A stretch of DNA of 25,345 nt from Amoebophrya sp. AT5.2. Its lineage: Eukaryota > Sar > Dinophyceae > Syndiniales > Amoebophryaceae. A program made the translations under genes and the position numbers. The first letter of the stretch is position 1. Each line of letters begins with the position of its first letter. The notes below the pieces were generated by a model. It worked only from the letters and a program-made list of their open reading frames with translations. It was not told the DNA's origin and ran no database searches. The stretch is from contig RXOD01004248.1 in NCBI GenBank assembly GCA_005223375.1, positions 1-25,345 on the forward strand, written 5' to 3'. Shown here piece after piece: positions 17,941 to 25,345 of the stretch.

Positions 17941-20900
17941 ATGCCGTCGCCGAGCGAGGACTCCTCATCACCGAGCGGCCCACAGCAGGACCCTCGTTTC
18001 TTTGTCGACTTGACCCCCGATCATCGTCCTAATTCCGCGGAGGAGAAAAGCAGCGGACAAGGGAGCCTGGATCCGCCACAGCCGCACACCTCCAGGAAGC
18101 AGCAGTCGTCTACCAGGAAGCAGTTCCCGGCGACAGGGACCGCGGCATCAAGTCCTTCGTCGGCGACAGGGACAGCGGCAGGGACAGCGGATCGCGAAAG
18201 GGACAGTCCATGTACATTCCTCGTGGACGCCAGTACTGCACGGGCGCCAGCGATGCCCGGCGGCGAGGGCAGGTCAATAAAGTTTCCCCGAGGAAATTCA
18301 GGAGCGGCAGCGGGGGCAACCGTGGGACTAGAGGACCTGGAGGATTATATCGGTTCTCTCGAGCGGCAACTGGCTAAAAAAGAAAAAGCGGCAGAAGCGT
18401 ATCGGGAAACGATAGAGCTTCTGGACAAGAAGTGCGTGAGGCTCACTCACACCTGCGACGGGCTCACGGCGAAAGCAAGAGAACAGGAGCAAATAGGCGC
18501 GGAGGAGGTGATGACACAAAGTAGCCGATGCGGCACATTTTAAGAAAACGCCGATCATCTTCATCTGCATCGGACATATTTTGCTGCGAACAAGAGCAAG
18601 ACATGATCCGACTTTCATGGCCATTCTGCTTTCGGCCACGAAAGCAGTTAGGTGCGGGGTAGACTGCTAGCCATCGGGCAGGGAAAGGCATAGCCTATCA
18701 TAGGCTATCTTCATAGGCTATTTTCATAGGCTATCTTCATAGGAATATCGAGCTATGTTCATAGCCTATGCTTATAAGCATTTGCTTAGATTTTGAAAGT
18801 AGGGATACTTAATCTTAAGCACCACTCAACACAACCCGCCAATCGGAATTCATCGATTCATAATCTCCCGTCCTTTGCACAAAGAAGGATAGAGGCGCAG
18901 GAGTTGAAGATAAAGGCGCAGGATGGTATGCTCCAGAGCGCGAAGGAGCTTACGATCGAGCTCAGGGGGCGGGCGAGGGGCGAGGCTGGGGGAGATGTTG
19001 GAAGGAGCAACGTGATGTCGGGACGAGGTACGTACATTCATAGCCGGAAACTCTGTCTTGAAATGATGGTGCCAGGAGTACTCTTGAGCCTCTCGATGAA
19101 CAGTCGGCCCTGATTGACCATGTCGCGCTAGCCGCGCGGAAAGCTGACGCTGGCCCCTTTTCGGAGCACAGAAAAACCGGCGGAAATGAAACCGTGTACA
19201 CCTCACGCACGCGTCGATCTTAGAAAGTTCGTTGTAGATTTAGCTATGATACATTTTGCGCTCCACTACTCCATCTCTAACCCGACAGCTCCTCAACATC
19301 CTCGACCGCGGGCGCCGGCGGCACGCGCACCCGCACCCGACGCCACGAAACTCCCCCACCGCGAAAAACGGCACTACAAGCGACCCCCACCAAAAGAAAC
19401 GATCCCAGCAGTAATCACACAGAATAAAGAACCCCCTCCTTCTGCCGTAGAGGTTCCGTTTCTGTTCCACTTCGGCGCCGTGTTCGACTCCCTGATCGCG
19501 GTGCAGCTGCGGAAGCCGGAGCACTCTGATTTGCTCCACCAACTGCTCGGTGAGCCGATGCGGGACGTTTTTGCCCAAAAGTGCCAGCAAATCCTCGAGC
19601 AGGTTTTGAGTTTGTTTCTGCTGTCGCGGAGCGTGCAGATTCGTTCCGCTGACGCGAGTCCGCACATCCTGGGCCCCTGGCTGCGCGGTTTGGCGGACCT
19701 GTTCCAGGCACGACAGGTACTAGTTTATTTGGTGCCACCAATGATCCCAGGAGCCACCGACGGCCGGAGACAAGGCCTCGCGTTGCGAGGTTTTGTCTGG
19801 AGGGAACGCACCAACTCCAGGCCCCGACCGTCGGAGACAAAACCCCGCGCGCTGTTGCAGCCCGCGCGACCAACTCGCCAGAAGCCCGCATCACGAACAG
19901 CACGGCTGCCCAAGGCTTTTGCCGCGGAGGAGGCCTGGAAGCAGTCTTTTTTTTTCGTTTCAGGCACGACGTCAGTAGTTTAAAATTTTATGGCTTCGGT
20001 ATCGCTTCTGGGGTTGTTTCGGAGCCTTCAGCGAACACGACGCGGAAAAAAAAAATCGCTCGAACAGGCCGTCTTGTACGTGGCGCGGGCTCCCGGCGAG
20101 TTGGTCGCGCGGGCTGCAACGGCAAACGCTGTCTTCATGGCCAAGGCGTCTGCCGCGGAGGAAGCCTGGAAGCAGCAGAAAACGCTGAACCTGTCGAAGC
20201 GGTGCGAGAAAATCTGGGCGCCCGGGGAACCGATTCTTTGCGTGCCGGTGATAAATACCAAAGTGGCCGCCAGTGGGGGGAACGGTTCGCCTCCCGGGAC
20301 GGCCACTGCTCCCCCGGAACGCGAACCGTTCCGGGAGGGGGGGAACGCAGCTTCATCTGCTGATACTACTCCTGCTACCGATGTGGGTCGCGACCCGCCC
20401 GGGCATCGGTCGAGCGGGGCCCAGAAGATGGTCGTGCCAATCGGGTGTCTAGAGCTCGTCGGTCGCCGGTTGCCTGCTCGGGAAGGAGGGGCACTTCACG
20501 TAGCGACAACAGGTGGAGAGGACTTCACGCAGCGCGAACAGGCAGCGGCCGAGGCAATCGCAGGACTCCTCGCGGCGACGACGGTGGTGGGTGTGGGCAG
20601 CGGCAGTAAACGAAAAGAAAAACAACCCGGAGTATCTGCTGCGGAAGTGGCGGCGCAAGGTGCTGCGCCGGTCCCCGTTGTGCAGCGTGGAGGTACTACT
20701 GCCCCGACGAAAACAGCTGCCACAGACGACAAAGACAAAGCACCAGATAACATCAAAGCACCCGTGGAAGCAGCGTCTTTGGACGAAAAAGAGTTGCGCG
20801 CGGAGCGGGAGAAGTTTCGGCAGGAGGCGTTGCGGGTTCTAGACGAGTGCGCCGCGCAGGAAGAAACACTCCGGAAATTCGACCAGGACGCAGCGAGGGC

Positions 20901-21062
20901 GAAATACGAAACGGTGCTGCCGGCACTGGGTTCAGATTCAGTGGGGGGAGGACATAATACTTCAGCCAAGTCGAAGCCGAAAGAGAAACTCTGCGGGCTG
21001 TTTTGAAAGCGGCGAAAGTGCTGGAAAGAAAGGGCAAAGTGATTATGCGCGAAGAGATTTAA
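17941..21062 (+). CDS. coiled-coil protein of unknown function, exon map partial
   Basis: Supported exons are 17941-18521, 18885-19026, about 19451-19716, 20068-20907 and 20961-21062. The N-terminus is Ser/Pro-rich and probably disordered. A coiled coil starts near residue 124 (LEDLEDYIGSLERQLAKKEK) and continues across intron 1 into RRIEAQELKIKAQDGMLQ. A globular helical segment (VPFLFHFGAVFDSLIAVQL ... LGPWLRGLADLFQARQ) continues across a GT-AG intron into AVLYVARAPGELVARAATAN. A low-complexity stretch follows, then a final coiled coil (EKELRAEREKFRQEALRVL). The last 34 codons (YFSQVEAERETLRAVLKAAK ... REEI) are in another frame, reached by removing 53 nt at 20908-20960; without that the protein ends at 21006 in unlike sequence. 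The stretch 19027-19450 probably holds one or two more short exons that I could not place. No domain family was recognised; a cytoskeletal or trafficking role would be a guess. Confidence 0.55.
18522..18884 (+). other. non-canonical intron, CACAAAG direct repeat
   Basis: CACAAAG at 18515-18521 and 18878-18884, in the same codon phase, 363 nt apart. Joining gives EEVMTQRRIEAQELK, continuing the coiled coil. The GT-AG alternatives I tried lead to stops. A weaker pair, ATAG (18493 and 18889), also keeps the frame. TIRs are not convincing here. The intron holds a 13-nt minisatellite. Confidence 0.55.
18687..18770. repeat. 13-nt minisatellite flanked by its own inverse
   Basis: CATAGGCTATCTT repeats at 18699-18711, 18712-18724 and 18725-18737, with a partial copy after. 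It is preceded by CATAGCCTAT (18689-18698) and followed by CATAGCCTAT (18760-18769), the inverse of the unit core, so the array can fold on itself. Confidence 0.9.
19027..19450 (+). other. unresolved part of the coiled-coil gene
   Basis: A good donor, CGAG/gtacgt at 19027, could pair with the acceptor gctag at 19131 and lead into AARKADAGPFSEHRKTGG. A second candidate exon begins at 19289 (LLNILDRGRRR). I could not join these to the 19451 exon with a consistent phase, so their status is open. Confidence 0.4.
19717..20067 (+). other. GT-AG intron carrying copies of the next exon
   Basis: Donor CAG/gtacta at 19717 and acceptor aacag at 20067, phase 0 on both sides, join ARQ to AVLYVAR. Inside, 19854-19879 is a perfect 26-nt inverted copy of exon bases 20095-20120, and 19911-19944 is a direct copy (31 of 34 bases) of 20142-20175. 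Confidence 0.75.
20280..20331. other. inverted repeat within the coding exon
   Basis: GAACGGTTCGC near 20280 and GCGAACCGTTC near 20321 can pair as a hairpin in the low-complexity part of the coiled-coil gene. Confidence 0.7.
20908..20960 (+). other. 53-nt non-canonical mini-intron, AATAC direct repeat
   Basis: AATAC at 20903-20907 and 20956-20960. Removing 53 nt shifts the frame from one coiled-coil reading to another (AKY then FSQVEAERE). The downstream frame has a stop at 20955-20957, so the join must fall after it. The interior folds imperfectly on itself (20914-20928 with 20938-20952). A frameshift error is the alternative. Confidence 0.6.
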
Positions 21063-21707
21063 CGCAAGCGCAAAAGCAACAAATTTTAGTGAGAAAACTC
21101 AAGTGTCGGAAGTGCAATTCTAGAAAAAGAAGAGACCGCAGCATCATCAAAAGAAGACCAAGAAGGAGACTTAGAGACAAACTCGATGAAACAGCAAAAG
21201 GGTGGTCACTATCTTCGGTGTATCGAAGCACCCCCGAACCTCACCAAACGTAAGTGGATCAAGTGAGGACTCACCGAAGTTCTGTATAGTAAAGCAAGTC
21301 AAAAGAAAAACCATGGGTTTTTTTGAAGCTACATCGAAAGAACTTGTAGTGGAAAATGATTTACACTCACAATGAATCATACGACCGAACTGCACGGTCG
21401 TCGTTGTCATGTTTGCATTTGTTCCACCCTATCCTGCGTGTCCTGCTCCCCAGTTCTATCATGACGTGATTTTTTTTTTCCTTGGTTGTCAAAGATCCTA
21501 CTCTCGGGCAGAGCTCCAGCCTCATCGCGACGCCAGATCGCGATAAACCATCCAGCATTTCGGACAGCCGTTCTCGATCGATGGTCACTTGTAGGACTCT
21601 ATTAATCGTAAAATCGAGTACTACCTCTGACTAGAGTGAGCAAGAGCAACTTGTATAAGAACAATAGATACGAAAATAGTTACAAGAACAACCCCAAGAC
21701 GACGAAG
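21063..21707. other. intergenic region, no gene recognised
   Basis: AT-richer, with only short frames on both strands. I looked for tRNA-like T-arms here and found none convincing. Confidence 0.55.
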
Positions 21708-22205
21708 ATGCAGAAGGACCCCCTGCGCGGGCTACCGGAAGCCGCCCCCGTGAGCGGCAAGGGCATGAAATTCGGCATCGTTTGCGCTCGGTGGAATCCG
21801 GAGATTTGCGGCAGTCTGCTCTCCGCGGCGCAACACACCCTCGAGACCGCCGGCGCGGAAGTGGTGGTCGAGCGGGTCGCCGGGGCCTACGAACTGCCCC
21901 TCGCGGCGTCCGCGATGCTTGGGTCGAAAAACTCAAAAGTTGCCGGTTTCGACGGCGTGTTGGTGATTGGCTGTCTGGTGAAAGGGGAGACGATGCACTT
22001 TGAATACATCGCGGAGGCGGTAACGCAGGGCGTGATGCGGCTGAACCTGGACTACAAGAAGCCGGTGATTTACGGCGTTCTCACGGTGCTGAACACGACG
22101 CAGGCGCAGGCGCGGGCCGGGATGGGGGAAAACTCCGAGAACTCCGGGACGGAGTGGGCGAAGACGCTGCTGGAAAGCTGCGCACACGTGCGAAAGTACG
22201 AGTAG
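21708..22205 (+). CDS. ribH: 6,7-dimethyl-8-ribityllumazine synthase
   Basis: An intronless 165-residue protein. It condenses 5-amino-6-ribitylaminouracil with dihydroxybutanone phosphate to give lumazine, the penultimate step of riboflavin synthesis. Family landmarks in order: KFGIVCARWNPEI near residue 18 (the Trp-Asn region that contacts the pyrimidine), the GAYELPLAAS loop, GVLVIGCLVKGETMHFEYIA with the catalytic histidine, and GVLTVLNTTQAQARAG. Length matches the usual 150-170 residues. The frame is open upstream to 21636 without an ATG in good context; MQKDPLRG from 21708 is the natural start, with no long targeting peptide, so a cytosolic location is likely. The usual EQA in the last motif reads AQA. 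No other riboflavin gene is in the window. Confidence 0.93.
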   Translation: MQKDPLRGLPEAAPVSGKGMKFGIVCARWNPEICGSLLSAAQHTLETAGAEVVVERVAGAYELPLAASAMLGSKNSKVAGFDGVLVIGCLVKGETMHFEYIAEAVTQGVMRLNLDYKKPVIYGVLTVLNTTQAQARAGMGENSENSGTEWAKTLLESCAHVRKYE

Positions 22206-22878
22206 AGCTGTACGATTTGAGTATTACAAACTAGTAGACGCGATCGATTGATGCGGCTATGCAAAGGATCGACGGGCATTTTCATGTGGTGCCGATTCGA
22301 TATCGAGGATAAGTCGCGAGAAACGAACAACGCGCAGCAGCCATGATGCCTGGCGATTTTCGAAGAAAAGCTTACCACCCTTCAAAAAAAGGGGTTGCTG
22401 CAAAAATGTTCATCTTGATCGAAGCAGGTCTCATTTGGTGCGAAGCAGGTCTCATCTTTCAATTGGTGCGAAAAAGATCCCGAGTCTCCGTCAGCGAGTT
22501 TCATTCCTGACGAGTGATGCCTACGCGCGTACAGTGATGCCTATGCGCGTACCCAATTTCAGTTTCGTCATAAACCGATAGCATTCCCTGTCCTCTCCAG
22601 GCTTGAAGACAAGTTTTTGATGTTCCTAAATCTCTTTTATCAGATGAGTCAGACAGCGCAGCGACCCTAGGGAGGCCGCGAATTCGTTTCTTTATTTTTT
22701 GGTTATCGACAATTGAGGTCGGCCTTTTGCATAGGTACTACAGTTCCGAAAAATCTTCGCACCGGCACAAGATGCGCGCCGGCTTATTTCTCGCTCGCAC
22801 AACATCAACACAACATAGCTCATTCCTAGCTGTCGATAGTTATAGGCACACGCACTGTTCATAGGATCATACTTACAA
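22206..22878. other. intergenic region with short direct repeats
   Basis: No gene recognised. Short repeats occur: GAAGCAGGTCTCAT twice near 22423-22454, and AGTGATGCCTA(C/T)GCGCGTAC twice near 22513-22551. Confidence 0.6.
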
Positions 22879-25345
22879 ATGGGCGGCCCTATCCCTGGAG
22901 GGTCCTCGCGCGGAGGGGGACCGCAGGCTCCGCGACCGCAGGCCCCCTCCCTTCCTGGCGGACCCCCTCCGCGCGAACTGCTTCCCGGACCGGGAAGCAG
23001 CTCGCGGCACCCGGGAAGCAGCTCCCGACACGGCGTCCGCCTCGTCTCGCAGCTTCACGAGTCCTACGCCGTCCGCAAGGAGCGCGACGCCTCCCACACG
23101 ACTTACGTTAAGGAGGGGATCAACCTATTTTTCTGGGCAGTGTTCTGGTGGTGGCGGTCTTTCAGTTCGTCTCGTAGTTGGTCTGGTATGATGTGGGCAG
23201 TGGGTGGGTTGTGCTGTCTCGTATTTGGTCGCGTATTTTGTCTTGTATTTGGTCTCATATTCGATGCTCGGCACTGCTAGGGAGGGAGCTAGCACTGCAA
23301 AGCGACCGGCAGGGGGTCTGACAAGAATGAGTCGGCTCATTTTCCTGTGCTGTTTTGTATTTTGTCTCCTATTTCCATTCTCATATTCTGTCTCGGCAAA
23401 AATTATAGGCGAATGGCATCTAAATCTGGCAGAAATACCGCCGAAAATGGGTTCTTCCCCCCTCTAATTACGACGCGCGGCTGCCCAAAACGTTGCTGTT
23501 CGACAAGGCCGAACAAAGGGAGACGCTGTTCAACGCGGTGACGCACTTCTTCGAGCTGGGCCAACCCCTGAACGCCGTGGCGGAGGTAGTGCTCGGCCGC
23601 CCGGGGTGCTCGGACGAGGTCTTGTCGGGGGGCGCGGCGCTTCCGGGCGCGGCTACGGGATCAACAACATCTTCTTCATCAATCTTGGGTGTCGGAGGAG
23701 GTCATCTTGCGGGTGGTTTGACGGGGGGCGGTGGTAGTGCCAGGTTTGGCGCCGTGCAGCCGGGAAGCTACAACCAACTGAGGCAGCAACAGCTGCAGCA
23801 ACAATGGTATGGCATGGGGTACGGGGGCGAATCGGGTATGTACCCTCCGGGCACAATGGCAATACCAAATAACCAAGCCGCCCTGAACAAGCGATCGCCC
23901 GAGCCCCTTCTTAGGGTTTAAAAAAACGCATTTATTTTGCTAGACGCATCTTTCAGCAGGGGCTATGGGACCCTGAAGCGTGTGCCGGAGGCTAAAACCG
24001 ATAGCGCCGCGCTGCGGCTGCTGTAGCCGCGCCGGTGTCGATTCTTACTTCCTCTTTCCACGGTTCTGCTTGGGTCACTCCTCTACTTTATTTTGAAAGA
24101 ATGATTTATTGTTGCGCTCTTCTCCAGAATTGCTCATCTCCCCTGACTGCCCCGACATCGCGTCCCTCGCCCCGATGCCCCGACGTGCGTCGTTTGTTTA
24201 AAAAAATAATGCAATTCTTCAAGCCAATGCGTTTTTTAAAAAACCCCTTCTAACTTTCCTCCACCCGAGGAGACGTTCAAGTACTTCCAGGAGATTGTGA
24301 TTCCTCTACCCAAATCCGCGAAGGAATCCAGCTACAAGCAGATAGAGCGGCTGTGGATGGAGGTTTACCTGAGGGTCCAGGCCGCCGTGCTGGGGGTGAT
24401 CTGGCGGACGGGGGATGCCTTGTTCACGACACAGCATTCCAACACCACTTCGGTTGCGGTGTTTTCCACCCGCTTCCTAAAGAATGCAGAACAGGCCAGT
24501 GTGGAGAGGAGAAAATTCAGGGGCATGAAGATGAAAGTAATAGGTGGAAATAAAAGTAACGATAAGATTGAGGCGGTCGTCGAGGAAGCCTCCGGACAGG
24601 AGGAGCTTGGTGGAGCGTGCGGAGGTCCGCAGAAAGCGTGCGATCCGGTGCGCGTGCGACCAGCCCTGCGCCACCGCTCGCACGCGCAGCAGGTGGCGGC
24701 CATTCGCGCGCTCCTGAAATCTTCCAATCCGCGTGCGCAACAGCGGGTTCTTCCACCTCCGAAGGAAGTCGTTGTTAACAAGCAGTCTGCGAAAGACTCG
24801 GAAGCGAAGACCAGCAGCAGCAGTCCGCCAGCCCGGGCCGACAAAAGATCGGAGCCGACAAATCATCTCCCGCCGCCGACACTGCCGCCCAACCTCCCGC
24901 CCATGATGCCGCCTTCGCTACCTGCCGCCTCCCCACTATCCGCGCCTTCAACGCTATCCGCGCCTTCAAACACCGCCGGGACAACAACTTCTTCGTCGTC
25001 TTCTTCTTCGCAGAAGGTCCAGCACTCGCCGCCGCTGCCGCCGCCACTTCCACCCACCGTGGGAGGGAGCAAGGGGACGACAGTAGATTCGTCGTCCTTG
25101 CAAGGCGCAACAACAGTAGCAACCGCATCATCATCTTCCTTCCCTCCGATGATGCCGCCGCTGCTCCCGCCGCCCCCCGGGAGGTCTTCGACCGGATCGG
25201 TCGTGGGATCCTCCTTCCTGCCGCCGGGCAGGGCCGGGACTACATCTTCGAAGAACAGCGCGGAGAGCCCGAGCGGTTTCGCGATTCCCGCGTCCCTGCC
25301 GCCCCCGGGCGGCATGCCGCCCGCGATGGCCAGGGCGAGGGCGCC
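22879..25345 (+). CDS. Pro/Gly-rich protein of unknown function, 3' end missing
   Basis: Exons 22879-23107, 23473-23903 and 24270 to the window edge keep one frame (at least 578 residues). Residues 1-50 are Gly/Pro/Ser-rich. A helical segment follows (RLVSQLHESYAVRKERDASH) and continues across intron 1 into YDARLPKTLLFDKAEQRETL then FNAVTHFFELGQPLNAVAEV. A Gly/Gln-rich stretch leads to intron 2, after which comes a second helical block (EETFKYFQEIVIPLPKSAKE ... IERLWMEVYLRVQAAVLGVI). The tail from about residue 460 is Pro/Ser-rich with PPMMPP and LPPP motifs, which could bind SH3, WW or profilin-type partners. No family was recognised. Both introns lack GT-AG and have direct repeats plus TIRs. 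A GTAATA after residue 333 might be another donor, but the frame stays open to the window edge. Confidence 0.65.
22978..23000. other. perfect hairpin in exon 1
   Basis: CTGCTTCCCGG (22978-22988) and CCGGGAAGCAG (22990-23000) pair with a one-base centre. CCCGGGAAGCAGCTC recurs downstream at about 23010. A further inverted pair, CGCGCGGAGGGGG near 22908 and CCCCCTCCGCGCG near 22963, lies upstream. Confidence 0.8.
23108..23472 (+). mobile_element. introner-like intron, TTACG direct repeat with 25-nt TIR
   Basis: TTACG at 23103-23107 and 23468-23472, in the same codon phase after removing 365 nt (ACT TAC GAC GCG). A TIR starts directly inside both repeats: 23108-23132 against the complement of 23443-23467, about 19 of 25 bases matching (TTAAGGAGGGG against TTAGAGGGGGG, then AACC and ATTTT). 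No GT-AG choice fits. The interior contains a 12-nt repeat. Confidence 0.8.
23217..23264. repeat. 12-nt repeat within the intron
   Basis: Four 12-nt units, TCTCGTATTTGG and variants, at 23217-23228, 23229-23240, 23241-23252 and 23253-23264. A looser cluster of the same motif lies near 23351-23396. The complementary strand would read Thr-Lys-Tyr repeats in an open frame, which I take as a by-product. Confidence 0.85.
23904..24269 (+). mobile_element. introner-like intron, CCCGAG direct repeat with TIR
   Basis: CCCGAG at 23898-23903 and 24264-24269, same codon phase, 366 nt apart; the join reads SPEETFKYF. The arms GGGTTTAAAAAAACGCATT (23914-23932) and 24226-24247 (AATGCGTTTTTTAAAAAACC then CC) are inverted repeats allowing small gaps. 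Without excision the frame ends TAA at 23919-23921. Confidence 0.8.

Noticed and set aside
18493..18892. ATAG direct repeat as boundary of the first coiled-coil intron
   Set aside because: In frame, but the CACAAAG pair is longer and also in phase; kept only as the weaker option.
19705..19970. CAGGCACGAC direct repeat as intron boundary
   Set aside because: Joining at this 10-nt repeat leads at once to a TAG. The GT-AG pair 19717/20067 keeps phase 0 and coherent protein.
22879..23280. 133-codon uninterrupted frame as a whole gene
   Set aside because: After 23107 it runs into a Trp/Ser-rich intron reading; the spliced frame fits better.
1..25345. CRISPR arrays, bacterial operons, rRNA or tRNA genes
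   Set aside because: No spaced identical repeats, ribosome-binding-site-led operons or rRNA segments seen. No tRNA cloverleaf found by eye, though a covariance search was not possible.

Overview
This is eukaryotic nuclear DNA. About nine genes lie in 25 kb and every one I can support is on the + strand. They are GC-rich, several carry long Ser/Ala/Thr/Pro-rich insertions, and they are split by short introns. Two kinds of intron can be told apart by asking which joins keep the reading frame. Ordinary GT-AG introns mostly begin GTAC. A second class has no usable GT-AG boundary; its introns are bounded by 3-7 nt direct repeats, several with terminal inverted repeats (TIRs) just inside. Same-strand gene order plus direct-repeat/TIR non-canonical introns matches what is known of syndinian dinoflagellates of the Amoebophrya type (introner elements). 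That assignment is inference; there is no rRNA or other marker gene here.

Layout: (1) 1-1608, a 12-nt repeat tract, then a DUF285/BspA-like surface-repeat protein. (2) 2280-6314, a 1344-residue membrane protein ending in a six-helix region like an ABC-exporter transmembrane domain, with no nucleotide-binding domain, and a CDGSH-like motif in its disordered middle. (3) 7679-10800, a four-exon CBS-domain protein resembling AMPK gamma/SNF4. (4) 11801-12851, proteasome subunit beta type-4 (beta7), four exons. (5) 13379-14403, a C2-like domain protein. (6) 15136-15885, a putative secreted protein with a suspicious frame. (7) 16325-17473, an AlkB-type dioxygenase (ALKBH2/3-like). (8) 17941-21062, a coiled-coil protein of unknown function, partly resolved. 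(9) 21708-22205, lumazine synthase. (10) 22879 to the window end, a Pro/Gly-rich protein of unknown function, 3'-incomplete.

The genes do not form an obvious pathway; proteasome, DNA repair, riboflavin synthesis and energy sensing are housekeeping functions placed side by side. The most unusual content is the intron biology: up to seven direct-repeat introns (53-366 nt), an intron carrying inverted and direct copies of its neighbouring exon, a triplicated splice donor that stays in frame, and duplicated start-codon, stop-codon and 3'-end segments around several genes. Exon boundaries were chosen by eye from frame continuity and protein-family spacing; no transcript evidence was available.
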